A model generated the notes under the pieces. It was given only the letters and a program-made list of their open reading frames with translations, did not search any database and had not been told where the DNA came from. From OMIW01 sp044235645 (GTDB lineage Bacteria; Bdellovibrionota_C; UBA2361; OMIW01): a DNA stretch of 64,000 nt. Below, piece after piece: positions 1 to 8,648 of the stretch. The stretch lies in assembly GCA_044235645.1 (NCBI GenBank), contig JBIIHQ010000008.1:1-64000 (forward strand), read 5' to 3'. Each line of letters starts with the position of its first letter. Positions within the stretch are counted from its first letter, which is position 1. Position numbers and translations under genes: made by a program.

Positions 1-26
1 AGCTCAATCACATTACTCTTGCTCAT
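1..26 (-). CDS. 5' end of a gene running off the left edge (possibly translation initiation factor IF-1)
   Basis: Only the first eight codons and part of a ninth are visible, reading MSKSNVIE on the minus strand. A GAGGAG ribosome binding site lies about ten bases upstream of the ATG, so this is a credible start. The N-terminus resembles IF-1 proteins, which typically begin M-[AS]-K-x-x-x-I-E. Eight residues cannot settle identity; the call is tentative. Confidence 0.35.
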
Positions 27-329
27 GGTGGCGTACTCCTCGGTTAAATGTTTTGTTTGCCAACTAACAATCAACCAGATACGCCGCTTCCTTTTAAACC
101 CTTAAACACCAGATTCGGTTATAGCTCACAGCGCAGCCGACGCCGCCTGTGGGAAACTCGCTCTTCTCTACCATCAACATTTTGGGTACATGATCACAAT
201 GACTTTTAATTTGAGGCAACTCGTAGCTCACTAAGAGCGAGTAATGTGTAAAGGCTGCATAACCTTACGACGATTATAGAAGAAGACGAGTGGCTTCACA
301 GGAGCCGAGGCATCGGAGGAGCTCAGCGA
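27..329. other. Divergent intergenic region
   Basis: About 300 bases between the divergent edge gene and the protease gene. It holds the ribosome binding site of the left-edge gene (about 37-44) and a GGAGGAG site at about 315-321 for the protease. No convincing promoter pair, RNA gene or repeat was recognised. Confidence 0.4.
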
Positions 330-2792
330 ATGGGGCAGGAACAGGAGCACGCTTATCCAGGGCGCTGTAGCGACATCCTTGGTCGGAGCGAGTTAGCAGC
401 AAATCTGACTGGAGTGAGGCTAATCGTTTTCTGGCTTCTGCTGTTCATCACGTTAGCTGCGCCTTCTCTTTCCCTCGCAGCCCCCCGGACGGCCCGAGTT
501 ATCTCCATCCGATCTGAGCACGGATCTTCTGACACGATCGATACGGCCATGATCGCGGCATCGCGATCGCTGACGGTGCGAATAGTTCTCCCCGGGTCCG
601 GTCTTACCGAAATATCCCTCAACAACCGAACCCTCTCCAACGAACAGATGGCGGGCCAAGGTTCCCGTTTCTGGCGGGGAGAAGCGCGAGCTCCTTCGCG
701 AGAGTCTGGGAGGGGAAGTTCGGCCGCAATCCGATGGGCCGCTGCATCGCTCACGGCTGGTCGGCGCTCGCTCGCGCGCGGCCCCTTACCCCTCAGAGAT
801 GCGGATCGGCGAGTCACTCTTAATTTTGCGACCTCGGGACTTCGGGGCGGTACCCGGTTCTTCGCACTCTCCGCTTTTGACGGCGATACTCATTTTCGCG
901 TCGTTCGAGCTCCCCATTTTGCGCTTGCCGATAAAGGTTGTGGCTCCGATAACCTCTTGTCGTTCACGCAGGCTACCCAGAAGTCTGCTCTGAATGGCGT
1001 AAGTTCGCCGAAGACTCCACGTGCGAGCCTCGGAAAAACCCTCTCAATTCGGAGTGTCGCCGATCATCTTTGGATAGCTCGGTACGGTTCTACCGCTAAC
1101 AGCCGGATAGAGACCATAACGAATGCAGCGGCATCGGTGTATGGTCGCGATGTGGGGATCGACATCTCTGTCGAATCCACCTTTCTCGATTCGTCGCCAC
1201 TTTCCTACCCAAGTGCGATAACAGCCTCAGAAACGCTCCTAGACCTTTTTAGACAAAATGCCACCAGAGGTGCCGCCGATGTAGGAGTTTTGTTTACCGA
1301 TCGGACATTTGATGACGGAGTTATTGGAATAGCCTACCTCGGGGTTGTTTGTCGTTTTCCTGCGGCATCTTATGGGGCAATACGACGATTTCAAGATGCC
1401 CTGGATCCGATCATTCTCGCGCACGAGCTGGGTCATAATCTCTCTGCGGAGCACGTCACGGAGGGGATTATGACAACCTCGCTCAACCCCTCGAATCCCC
1501 CTTCTTCATTCTCGGCAGCCTCTGTTAGCCAAATATCCTCTCATGTGAACGCCTACGGGTTCTGTCTGGAGTCTAAGGCGTCAACACCAACCCCCCAACC
1601 AACGGCTACACCGACGGCAACGCGAACCTCCACGCCGCTGGCCTCGTCAACTCCGACCATCCCGTCCCCCGACCCCACCACCTCACCTGCCCCATCACCG
1701 ACGACCTCTCCTCAGCAGACGCCTCCGACCCCCTCCACAACGCCAACGCCCCGGAGCACATTGGTGGTCACTGCAACTCCGCGTCCACCCGAGACCAGCT
1801 TTTCGGTTTCAGGTCAAGTTGCCACTAAGGGAAGACGGACTGCTGGGGTAAACATATTGGTCGAGGGGTTTGAGCAATCGGGGATACCTTTCTCATCGAC
1901 TGTTACAACCGATCCCCTCGGCGATTTCCGTTTAAGAGGTGTGCCTCCCGGCTCGTTTATCGTTCGGCTTGCATCTCCCCAGCTTTCATCCGAACCGCTT
2001 CAGTGGCAGGTGATCGGAACAGCGGGGCAGCGGATCACCGCGCTTGATTTTTCGGTCCGCCCCGTCGGAATCACCATGAAGCGAGGTGCCCTCTTCACGA
2101 ATAATCCAGTCGTTCCTTTATCACTCTTCCCCCCGTCGGGGACGACGAAGATCTTGGTATCGAATGATGGAGGATTTGAGGAATTCACGGAATTCGGTGT
2201 CAGGAGCACCCTTTCATGGACCCTCTCCTCGTCTGGGGTGGAGAGACTACCGAAGACCGTATACGTGCGCTTTGCAGGCACCGATATTGATTCGTCTCAG
2301 ACCTTCACCGATGACATAATCCTTGATCAGACCCAGCCCACAGTGACACGAGCGAGAGGATCTAAAAATACGGTGCTCGATGAAGATGTCGTCTTTATGT
2401 GCGGGAAGTCCCGTTTCTCGAGCAAGAAGAAGACTTATCAAATAGCCGCTCGGTGGATAGATCTCTTCCGCGCAAAGGGATATTCCCTCGGCCCATGCAG
2501 TCAGGATGACACCTCAACAGGAGCCGATGTGGGTACTTCGCCTGGTGCTGCAAGGACCGCGAACCTCTCCTCCGCAGATCGGTTAAAACGGATCTCGGTG
2601 TCACTCCGCGCGCGAGATGCGACCTCAGGGATAGACGCCGTGCAGTTTTTTAATGGCAAGCGGGTGCTGACTCCGTGGTTGCCCTACAAAGCTGCTGTGC
2701 AGGTCGTGGTCCCGTCTGACGCATTGCTGGCGGTTCGGGTGCGGGATCGAGCCCTCAATGTCTCTCGAGCGCGTAAAGTGACATTTCAGTAG
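330..2792 (+). CDS. Secreted metzincin-like zinc metalloprotease with Thr/Pro linker and carboxypeptidase-regulatory-like domain
   Basis: The 820-residue protein has a signal segment at about residues 28-50 ending in an Ala-rich site. The zinc motif is HELGHNLSAEH (His365, His369, His375, catalytic Glu366) with a Met-turn-like Met381, as in reprolysin/ADAM-like metzincins. The usual Gly in the motif is Ser here. A proline/threonine-rich TPTPT linker (about 415-485) follows, then a beta-sandwich of the CarboxypepD_reg type (about 490-570) and an unassigned C-terminal region. The start is supported by a strong GGAGGAG site. Likely an exported peptidase; the substrate is unknown. The Thr/Pro linker recurs as the C-terminal tail of the protein ending at 37269. 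Confidence 0.75.
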   Translation: MGQEQEHAYPGRCSDILGRSELAANLTGVRLIVFWLLLFITLAAPSLSLAAPRTARVISIRSEHGSSDTIDTAMIAASRSLTVRIVLPGSGLTEISLNNRTLSNEQMAGQGSRFWRGEARAPSRESGRGSSAAIRWAAASLTAGRRSLARGPLPLRDADRRVTLNFATSGLRGGTRFFALSAFDGDTHFRVVRAPHFALADKGCGSDNLLSFTQATQKSALNGVSSPKTPRASLGKTLSIRSVADHLWIARYGSTANSRIETITNAAASVYGRDVGIDISVESTFLDSSPLSYPSAITASETLLDLFRQNATRGAADVGVLFTDRTFDDGVIGIAYLGVVCRFPAASYGAIRRFQDALDPIILAHELGHNLSAEHVTEGIMTTSLNPSNPPSSFSAASVSQISSHVNAYGFCLESKASTPTPQPTATPTATRTSTPLASSTPTIPSPDPTTSPAPSPTTSPQQTPPTPSTTPTPRSTLVVTATPRPPETSFSVSGQVATKGRRTAGVNILVEGFEQSGIPFSSTVTTDPLGDFRLRGVPPGSFIVRLASPQLSSEPLQWQVIGTAGQRITALDFSVRPVGITMKRGALFTNNPVVPLSLFPPSGTTKILVSNDGGFEEFTEFGVRSTLSWTLSSSGVERLPKTVYVRFAGTDIDSSQTFTDDIILDQTQPTVTRARGSKNTVLDEDVVFMCGKSRFSSKKKTYQIAARWIDLFRAKGYSLGPCSQDDTSTGADVGTSPGAARTANLSSADRLKRISVSLRARDATSGIDAVQFFNGKRVLTPWLPYKAAVQVVVPSDALLAVRVRDRALNVSRARKVTFQ

Positions 2793-2963
2793 CGTACCAA
2801 CCGGAAAACCTCGTTCACCACTTCATCGGTAAAAAGAATCCCCTGTGCGAGCTGAATTCGAGAGAAGAGAGAGCCACACAAACCTAAAAGAAGATAATCA
2901 TATCCCCGAGCCTTTCGGTGGACGCGGACAGAATTTCCTACCTTAAAATTTGAGAGAGAGGGT

Positions 2964-3002
2964 GCACAGCTCACATTTCTTGGCAGAAACAGTGAGCTGT
3001 GC
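2964..3002. terminator. Large hairpin between convergent genes
   Basis: Perfect 11-bp inverted repeat GCACAGCTCAC/GTGAGCTGTGC with a further TTTCT/AGAAA stem inside the loop. It lies in the 304-base gap between the convergent protease and acyltransferase genes, the place expected of a bidirectional terminator. It lacks a clean T-run, so termination is inferred from position and stem strength. Nothing else was seen in the gap. Confidence 0.55.
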
Positions 3003-3096
3003 AGAGGAGATAGTGCTCCACCGATCGACAGGAGCGTTCGATGGAGCCGTATGCCGAGAAGAACATGAGGCTGAGGGACCCCTTTTTCCGGCGCTA

Positions 3097-4545
3097 TCAC
3101 CCTCGTTTCCTCTCCGCAACCAATAAAAGCACCGAGGCCACCAACTGTTTACCCTCAGCATCGACCGCAGCAAAGCGGTCGGGGTCGAGGAAGCGAAACA
3201 ATTGTGCATTTGCCCACAGATATCGCCGTGAAGCGACGTATCCAAGGACCGCCGAGAGCGCCATCCCTGAGAGTAATGGCACCACGAGGCCTGGAGCAAA
3301 TACAGCGACGATTACGGAGCTGAGGAGCAGGGCTAAATACCAAGCTCCAAAGACCGAAACCGCAGACCCGAAGAACTGTTGACCCCGAAGCCAAAGGAAC
3401 TTCGGCATCTTCCTCGTTCTTCCCCCCAAGATGGCCAAAGGTACACTGTTGAGGGCGATCCCGAGATAGACGATACCAACCATGAATGCCGCCATTCGGG
3501 GGCTTCGCCAAACACTCCACGGTTCGGAGGTGTCTGATGTCACGACTGAATCGCCTCTTTCTGCTGACTCAACAACCCCTGGAGCGATTCGCCCCGGCAG
3601 AGTCCAACCCGACTGGAGCGCATCGAAATGACGATCCAGGCGATTGAAAAGGTCGAGTCTCTCAGCCTCAGGAAGGCCGTATGCCCGCTCAACAGCACGG
3701 GACGCAAGCCTGACTCGTTCGAGGTCGCTCATCTCCAAACCACTCAGCACCCCCGCGATCTGTTCGATTCGGGTGGCGTCGTTGATAGGAGCAATGACGG
3801 CGAGCTTCCGAAGCCAGTGATCGAAGCTCTCGGTGAGTGTCTTGCGCCACTTCCTCGCCTCTGGCCGCGATGGCGAGGCGGGGATCTGGGCTATCGGGGT
3901 TGCGGTTCCAAACGAGACGACGACCTGCGAGCCGAATGGCTCCAAAAACCCCGAATAGCTCAGGCCAGCACAAACGAGCGCCGGGCTGACGTCGACAGGG
4001 GGATTCTCAGCAGTGATTCGAGCCACATCGAGTGCCAACTGAGCAGCACCGGCTTGGACCTTATCAAGGCTATATCCTCCTGGACTTCCACCATCGGGGT
4101 AAATAACCACCACGGCGCCAGCAACCACCCGACGTGCAGCCTCCTCAAGGAGGGCGAGATTTTCGGCTCTGTCGCGAGCTGAGTCCCGACCATCCTTTGC
4201 CCGATGAATCGGGATGAGGTTTATGGACCTGAGGAAGCCAAGCCGGAGAACATCCTCAATTCTTCTCAATCGAGCCTGAAGCACTGGGCTTCTGGCTCGA
4301 TTCATAAACGGCCCCACTAGTGCCCCCTCGTAAAGGGTGCTGTAGGCCAAAAAGAAGACATCTTGACGTCCGAGAGCGTAGGCCATCATCACCGAGTCCA
4401 TCATATGATTGCAGTGTGGACCCGCAACTACGAGCAGCCCTCCTTTCGGCAGCTGCTCCCGTCCGACGACCGTCACCCGCCCGTAAACGAGGGGAACCGC
4501 CGAGCTGCTGACAAATTTCAGCAGCGGAAAAAGTGAAATGCGCAT
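3097..4545 (-). CDS. PlsC-type lysophospholipid/glycerol-phosphate acyltransferase with C-terminal membrane domain
   Basis: 482 residues. The N-terminal half carries acyltransferase motifs: PHCNHMMD at residues 43-50 (a His-x5-Asp catalytic motif, the spacing of Gpt2/Sct1-like enzymes rather than His-x4-Asp PlsC) and YPDGGS near residue 161, equivalent to the F-P-E-G-x-S substrate motif. The C-terminal part has two or three hydrophobic segments (about 352-376 and 392-445). It probably acylates a glycerolipid precursor at the inner membrane. The start has only a modest AAAGG site. It is transcribed alone, convergent with the protease. Confidence 0.75.
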   Translation of the reverse strand: MRISLFPLLKFVSSSAVPLVYGRVTVVGREQLPKGGLLVVAGPHCNHMMDSVMMAYALGRQDVFFLAYSTLYEGALVGPFMNRARSPVLQARLRRIEDVLRLGFLRSINLIPIHRAKDGRDSARDRAENLALLEEAARRVVAGAVVVIYPDGGSPGGYSLDKVQAGAAQLALDVARITAENPPVDVSPALVCAGLSYSGFLEPFGSQVVVSFGTATPIAQIPASPSRPEARKWRKTLTESFDHWLRKLAVIAPINDATRIEQIAGVLSGLEMSDLERVRLASRAVERAYGLPEAERLDLFNRLDRHFDALQSGWTLPGRIAPGVVESAERGDSVVTSDTSEPWSVWRSPRMAAFMVGIVYLGIALNSVPLAILGGRTRKMPKFLWLRGQQFFGSAVSVFGAWYLALLLSSVIVAVFAPGLVVPLLSGMALSAVLGYVASRRYLWANAQLFRFLDPDRFAAVDAEGKQLVASVLLLVAERKRG

Positions 4546-4743
4546 GGTTAAAAAACCTTTCGGTTCTCTCTTCTACCCAATCCACACATGTAAAAACCAC
4601 TTAAAAACCTCCGTTGAGGCGAATAAAAAAAAGAAGAATCTCCCTTTTGTTGAGACTTTGAAGCTAGCAAAGAGGCGAAGGGGAGTAAAGCCGAGGGGAG
4701 AATGAGGATGGGGGTTCACTGGTACGACAGGACCCTCTCAGAA

Positions 4744-4788
4744 GAAAATAATGAGGGCCGTCGAAACACCTGAGGTGCATACGGCCCT
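4744..4788 (-). terminator. Nested hairpin terminator of the trpS transcript
   Basis: Outer stem AGGGCCGT (4754-4761) pairs with ACGGCCCT (4781-4788); the loop contains a second small stem CACCT/AGGTG (4767-4777). Read on the minus strand the hairpin is followed by CATTATTTTCTTC, a T-rich tract, so it fits a Rho-independent terminator for the trpS and small-ORF transcript. The nested inner stem is unusual. Confidence 0.6.
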
Positions 4789-4815
4789 ATAACCCTCTTG
4801 GGGGGTGCGTTGAAT

Positions 4816-4998
4816 CTAACGCGCTGGAAAATTCTTCTCCTGCACCTGCTGCAGAGTAAGAAGGAGAACTAACGTGAGAACTGCTGCCTTGTACAAAATG
4901 ACAAGGCAGAAGAACACGCCCAGCCCGAAGGTGAGATCTCCCAATTCGAGGAAACTGCCCACGCAGTCCGAAAGGGGAGCGAGCGGATGCTTACGCAC
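4816..4998 (-). CDS. Small predicted single-span membrane protein
   Basis: 60-residue open frame starting with GTG, between trpS and the hairpin terminator. A GGCAGG sequence about seven bases upstream could serve as ribosome binding site. The central region is strongly hydrophobic (about residues 24-48), giving one membrane helix. No family was recognised. Its position inside the trpS transcript supports a real gene; the GTG start and lack of homology leave it uncertain. Confidence 0.35.
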   Translation of the reverse strand: MRKHPLAPLSDCVGSFLELGDLTFGLGVFFCLVILYKAAVLTLVLLLTLQQVQEKNFPAR

Positions 4999-5045
4999 AA
5001 TTTAACCTGCCAACAGGTAAAATATTCCCTGATTATGCCCGGTAG

Positions 5046-6041
5046 TCAACTCCGCCCCAAAACCCCTACCGCCTCACGTACCCGACCAATCACCCGATCG
5101 GCGACTGCTCTTGCCCGGTCGGCACCCTCGCCCACGACCTGCCGCAAAAATGGCTCGTCAGCGCGGTAACTCTCATACCGCTCCCGAGGAGCGGTCAATT
5201 CACGATTCATCGCCTGAAATAGCTCATCCTTTGCGTGCCCCCACCCCATGCCACCGGCGGCGAGCCGAGATGCGAGGTCGATCCACTCCTCGCGGGAAGC
5301 AAAAAGGGTGAACAGATCCCCAACGAGGGTCCCCTGAAGGGTCTTTGGTGCTTCGAGTGGGGTCGAATCTGTCTTGATACTCATCACCTTCTTGCGCAAC
5401 GTGGCAGAGTCGCAGAACACCGGAATGGTGTTGTCATAGCTTTTGGACATTTTGCGCCCATCGAGCCCGAGCACCGTCATCACCGACTCGTCGATGTGGG
5501 CGGTCGGCAGTTTGAGTACATCACCATAAACCGCGTTGAACGATCCCGCAAAATCACGCGCCATCTCGACGTGCTGTTTTTGGTCCTTCCCCACCGGTAC
5601 GATATCGGCCTCGTAAAGCATAATGTCAGCCGCCATCAACACGGGGTAGTAGAGCACCCCGTGATTAACCTCTCGCTGCGAGGCAAGCGCATCCTTGTAA
5701 GCATGCCCTTTTTCAAGAAAACCGACCCCAGTAACGCAGCTTAGATACCACGCCAGCTCGGTAACGGTAGGAATATCCGATTGCAGATAAATTGCGTGAC
5801 GGGTGTGATCGAGCCCTGCGGCGAGATAGGTTGCGATCACGTCGTAGGTCGCTTCTCGCAGTTTCTGCGGTTCCTTCACCGTCGTAAGGGCGTGAAGATC
5901 AGCGATGAACAAAAAGAGTTCATTTCCCTGTTGTCGCGCGACCGCTGGCTTCACCGCAGCAAGGTAATTACCGATATGAAGCTGGCCCGATGCGCGAATG
6001 CCAGTTAGGATACGAGGAAGAGGTAAATGCTGCGTTGTCAT
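5046..6041 (-). CDS. trpS: Tryptophanyl-tRNA synthetase
   Basis: 331 residues, normal length for bacterial TrpRS. It charges tRNA-Trp with tryptophan using ATP in the cytoplasm. Class I signature motifs are intact: HIGN (the HIGH equivalent, about residue 22) in the context TGIRASGQLHIGN, and KMSKS at about residue 199. The Rossmann-fold segments GVLYYPVLMAADIMLY and PVGKDQKQHVE are typical. It is divergent from the following unknown gene, with a palindrome between them. Confidence 0.97.
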   Translation of the reverse strand: MTTQHLPLPRILTGIRASGQLHIGNYLAAVKPAVARQQGNELFLFIADLHALTTVKEPQKLREATYDVIATYLAAGLDHTRHAIYLQSDIPTVTELAWYLSCVTGVGFLEKGHAYKDALASQREVNHGVLYYPVLMAADIMLYEADIVPVGKDQKQHVEMARDFAGSFNAVYGDVLKLPTAHIDESVMTVLGLDGRKMSKSYDNTIPVFCDSATLRKKVMSIKTDSTPLEAPKTLQGTLVGDLFTLFASREEWIDLASRLAAGGMGWGHAKDELFQAMNRELTAPRERYESYRADEPFLRQVVGEGADRARAVADRVIGRVREAVGVLGRS

Positions 6042-6081
6042 CTGTTGTCTTGATGCGAGATTCGGTAAGAAGCAGGAACCC

Positions 6082-6099
6082 GTAATAATCGATGATTAC
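6082..6099. promoter_or_regulatory. Near-palindrome between divergent genes
   Basis: GTAAT and ATTAC half-sites separated by eight bases (AATCGATG) lie between trpS and the divergent gene at 6092, overlapping the latter's first ATG. This could be an operator, or mean that the true start lies further in. Confidence 0.25.
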
Positions 6100-7201
6100 T
6101 GAGGCTACCGTGGTTCCTTCAATGGGTCAATCAAAGCCCACTTTATTGAGAAACCTTTCGATGGTCGGCCGAATGTCCACGCTCATTGTCCTGAGCTTCT
6201 CACTCGCACTCTGGTGCTCGCTCATCAGTATCGGTTTTCTGATAGCGCCAGAGGTTCGTCGCACGACCGCTGAAGCGAGTCTGCGATGCTTGGTGCTGGG
6301 TCGCGCCACTCCGGTTTCCTCAACGGACTTCCCTAACTACGTCGATCTGCCTGAACCTGACAAATTAAAGCACCTGATTGCTCAGAGCCTAGCACCACTC
6401 ACCCTTCCCGAGCGACTCACGAGTCTCCTTCTTGACCTTTCTGAGCCATCGCCGACGAGCTTCTCGATCCTTGAGCAACTCGTATCATTGGCGGTCCTCG
6501 TCAGCCCCGAAGAATCAGCATCTCGACTAGCGGAAAATATCCCAGCGCTGATGGATGCCCTTCCAACAGGAACAAGTAACCGAGTCCTTTCTGAACTTCT
6601 CCCCCCGATGGAGTTACTTCTTGATAACATTTCTCTCCGCGTAACTCAGATTCGAGAAAGCGAAAAGATCGAGGCGAGGCTCCGCGATCTCACCACTGAA
6701 TGTTACCAGCTTCGATACAAGCTTGCCGAACTGCTTGGACTTGCAAGCCCAACACTCGGCCGCCATATCGCTCATTCAGTGTGCAGCGCGTACAACTCGG
6801 GACCGTTGCGTGGCTTACCGACACTTTCACTACTTCGCTCTGAACCGGAAACACCCGAAGCGCTGTCGAGAGCTCTGCGAGCGGCCGGATCTTCGATTTA
6901 TTTTGCAGATGGCACCTTCTCAGATCGAGCAACGCAGCAACGATTTTACACGCTCTCACCCAGCTGGCGGGCATCATTGGCAACGCTCGTACCCCAGATT
7001 GCAGACCAAACCGAGCGGCTCCTCACTCATCGCGACGCGCTGGAACGTATCACGCAGGAAACAGCCCGTCTCGGAAGGAAGTTCATCGGAGCTCTTCTCA
7101 ATGCCATGCACGAAGCGCGGGTCAGTCCGCTCCATCGTCGTCAATCACCGGTGATCACCCAGCTTACTGATTGGGTGGTCGATACAATCGCTTGCGAATA
7201 A
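6092..7201 (+). CDS. Unknown protein with one N-terminal membrane anchor
   Basis: 369 residues; family not recognised. A hydrophobic segment at about residues 28-53 suggests a signal anchor, followed by a largely helical Leu-, Glu- and Arg-rich body without evident catalytic motifs or repeats. The first ATG lies inside a palindrome with only a distant AGGA upstream; Met11 (6122) is an alternative start, also without a strong site. It stands alone, divergent from trpS, with a hairpin about 270 bases downstream. Confidence 0.65.
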   Translation: MITEATVVPSMGQSKPTLLRNLSMVGRMSTLIVLSFSLALWCSLISIGFLIAPEVRRTTAEASLRCLVLGRATPVSSTDFPNYVDLPEPDKLKHLIAQSLAPLTLPERLTSLLLDLSEPSPTSFSILEQLVSLAVLVSPEESASRLAENIPALMDALPTGTSNRVLSELLPPMELLLDNISLRVTQIRESEKIEARLRDLTTECYQLRYKLAELLGLASPTLGRHIAHSVCSAYNSGPLRGLPTLSLLRSEPETPEALSRALRAAGSSIYFADGTFSDRATQQRFYTLSPSWRASLATLVPQIADQTERLLTHRDALERITQETARLGRKFIGALLNAMHEARVSPLHRRQSPVITQLTDWVVDTIACE

Positions 7202-7600
7202 CCGAGAGAAGAAACGGCGTGAACAGAATTGGCCTTCGACTCAATTCCACAGAAAGCCTGCAAACGAGGGAGATATTCGACCGCCCTGAGCGGATCCGAC
7301 AAAAGGTCGACTTAAAATAGTGTAATATCAATAACTTAAAAATTCCCCCATCGTCGAAAAAATTTTCTTGAATCCTTCTTTTTTTGCCTTGTGGACCCCC
7401 AAAAGACCTCCTATTATCCCCCCACTTGGCACCGGGAAGCGCCATGGGGATGGAGGAAGATGCGCCTTCGTGAGAGCAAGAGTTCTTTTGCTCTAAGCGT
7501 GGTTCTGATGCTGGGGATGGCGAAAAAAAAATTTGTAAAAAAGCAGATTAACGCGCTCTCTTAGTGATAGAATCGCATAACTTCGAGACTCTTATGTTTA
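7202..7600 (+). other. Gap with a hairpin and extended -10 element
   Basis: About 400 bases without a recognised gene. An inverted repeat AGAGCAA/TTGCTCT at 7473-7494 could end upstream transcription, though no T-run follows. An extended -10 sequence TGATAGAAT at 7565-7573 could drive the small ORFs beyond; no good -35 box is seen. Confidence 0.3.
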
Positions 7601-7774
7601 ATGTCGTTTAGTCCGGTTAGCGGAGACTGTCAGGTTCAGCAACGTATGCTACGGAATGAATGTACCGCTTTGTGGCTCGTGCGTGAGCAGGGCACTCGCT
7701 GGAGGGTGATGAAGCCCTCGTCGGAGTATGTTCAGACGCGGGGACGTTTCCATTCCGGTTTTTTTGTCGGTTGA
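7601..7774 (+). CDS. Short ORF (57 codons), possibly a gene remnant
   Basis: ATG-initiated frame of 57 codons with a plausible mixed amino-acid content, ending just after a run of seven T. It lies about 28 bases downstream of the extended -10 sequence TGATAGAAT. No ribosome binding site is evident. The frame at 7728-7865 overlaps it and continues open beyond its stop, so the two could be one gene broken by a frameshift at the T-run. No family recognised. Confidence 0.2.
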   Translation: MSFSPVSGDCQVQQRMLRNECTALWLVREQGTRWRVMKPSSEYVQTRGRFHSGFFVG

Positions 7775-7865
7775 ACTTCGAGAATTGGTTTCTTCACGAA
7801 ATATCGGTGCTCCCGAAGAAACAGGCGGGAACCGAAAGGCCGGTTGGCCTCGCTCCCTTGAGTAA
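7728..7865 (+). CDS. Overlapping short ORF (45 codons)
   Basis: ATG frame overlapping the end of the 7601-7774 ORF in another register and crossing the same T-run. Its first half reads like coding sequence (FRRGDVSIPVFLSVELRELV). It may be the frameshifted continuation of the upstream ORF, a small gene, or chance. No close ribosome binding site of good spacing was seen. Confidence 0.2.
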   Translation: MFRRGDVSIPVFLSVELRELVSSRNIGAPEETGGNRKAGWPRSLE

Positions 7866-7880
7866 GTCCCTAAGGCTTCA

Positions 7881-7918
7881 GAGAGGAGGTGGCTGACGAG
7901 ATGGCTGTCGCTGGTTAA
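7881..7918 (+). promoter_or_regulatory. Perfect Shine-Dalgarno followed by a five-codon ORF
   Basis: GAGAGGAGGTGG, an ideal ribosome binding sequence, is followed nine bases later by ATG and the mini-ORF MAVAG with a TAA stop (7901-7918). It lies about 45 bases before the cysteine-rich peptide gene, as a leader or translation-coupling uORF would. Function is inference. Confidence 0.3.
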
Positions 7919-7962
7919 TCTGAAACGTATTCTTGATAAAAGGCACTCCTTGAGGGCCGGGG

Positions 7963-8175
7963 ATGCTTTCGGCCTCGTTCCAGCGATCGTCGATCAATGC
8001 GAAGGAAGAAAATTCAACGAAGCTAAGTGGTAGGCCATTGGTGAGCGACTCTGGTCACCAGGGTGGACAATGCTCAACACAGTGTGAGGGAGTTTGCAGT
8101 GGGTGGTGTGAAGAGTTCTGCGAGATAGATTGTGATGACAGATATCCGCAAGACGGAAACCAAAAACTTATGTAA
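7963..8175 (+). CDS. Small peptide with six cysteines at exact four-residue spacing
   Basis: 70 residues, starting ATG with GAGG seven bases upstream. An N-terminal polar stretch of about 33 residues ends in His-Gln-Gly-Gly, followed by six cysteines at residues 37, 41, 45, 49, 53 and 57 (CxxxC repeated five times), then an acidic tail. The Gly-Gly before a cysteine-dense segment resembles leader/core organisation of RiPP precursors; a metal-binding or disulfide-rich peptide is the alternative. No radical-SAM, lanthipeptide or transporter gene is adjacent. The family was not recognised. Confidence 0.5.
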   Translation: MLSASFQRSSINAKEENSTKLSGRPLVSDSGHQGGQCSTQCEGVCSGWCEEFCEIDCDDRYPQDGNQKLM

Positions 8176-8198
8176 GCAGTATTAGGGAGAACAATACT

Positions 8199-8501
8199 AT
8201 GAAAGGATGGTCGAATTCTGAGACTCCAGGTTCAAGTGTGATGTTGCCGGAAAAGCGGCTGCTCGCGGCGGTGCTTCAACGGGCAATTACTGACTATCTC
8301 TCGGGCGACCAAGACGTACAAGAGGACTCCGCCCAGTGGCTCCTCGACGACGAGCCGTCAGGTTCTCCTCTTACCTTTGAATTTGTGTGTGAAGCTCTCG
8401 ATATCGACCCAGCTGGCCTTCGTCGCCAAATACTCTCTCAGCGAGCCACACTGTCTGCCTCTGCGGCTGAGAATGGAGCAATTACTGCATCGCTATTCTA
8501 G
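8199..8501 (+). CDS. Small protein of the 'F-E-x-V-C-E-A-L-x-I-D' family, copy 1
   Basis: 100 residues. The C-terminal half contains FEFVCEALDIDPAGLRRQIL, closely resembling FSFESVCEALGIDADYLRAG in the protein at 53394-53831; the preceding helix (EKRLLAAVLQRAITDYL versus ERELFIAILYDAIQVLL) also aligns. The two are paralogues. Similar small proteins are, from memory, common in deltaproteobacterial genomes with no known function. It starts 23 bases after the cysteine-rich peptide on the same strand, so may be co-transcribed, and ends before a 10-bp inverted repeat. Confidence 0.65.
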   Translation: MKGWSNSETPGSSVMLPEKRLLAAVLQRAITDYLSGDQDVQEDSAQWLLDDEPSGSPLTFEFVCEALDIDPAGLRRQILSQRATLSASAAENGAITASLF

Positions 8502-8518
8502 GTGAGAGGTCAAACAGC

Positions 8519-8556
8519 TACCCTCGATCCCGAGTAATCAGTCGAAATCGAGGGTA
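8519..8556 (+). terminator. Hairpin after the small-ORF cluster
   Basis: Perfect 10-bp inverted repeat TACCCTCGAT/ATCGAGGGTA separated by 18 bases, 18 bases after the 8199 gene stop. No T-run follows, so it is a probable rather than certain terminator. Confidence 0.45.
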
Positions 8557-8648
8557 GGCGCTTGACACGAGTGCCGGGCAATCGTCTCTCAATAAGGATG
8601 ATGCTCGGGGCAGCATAGAGGGCTTTCAACCATAAAAGGGGGCAACCC

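Noticed and set aside
7563..7960. Possible tmRNA, SRP or RNase P RNA
   Set aside because: None of the diagnostic core sequences of these RNAs was found.
8562..8567. TTGACA as a -35 box before yacG
   Set aside because: No acceptable -10 at 16-18 bases.
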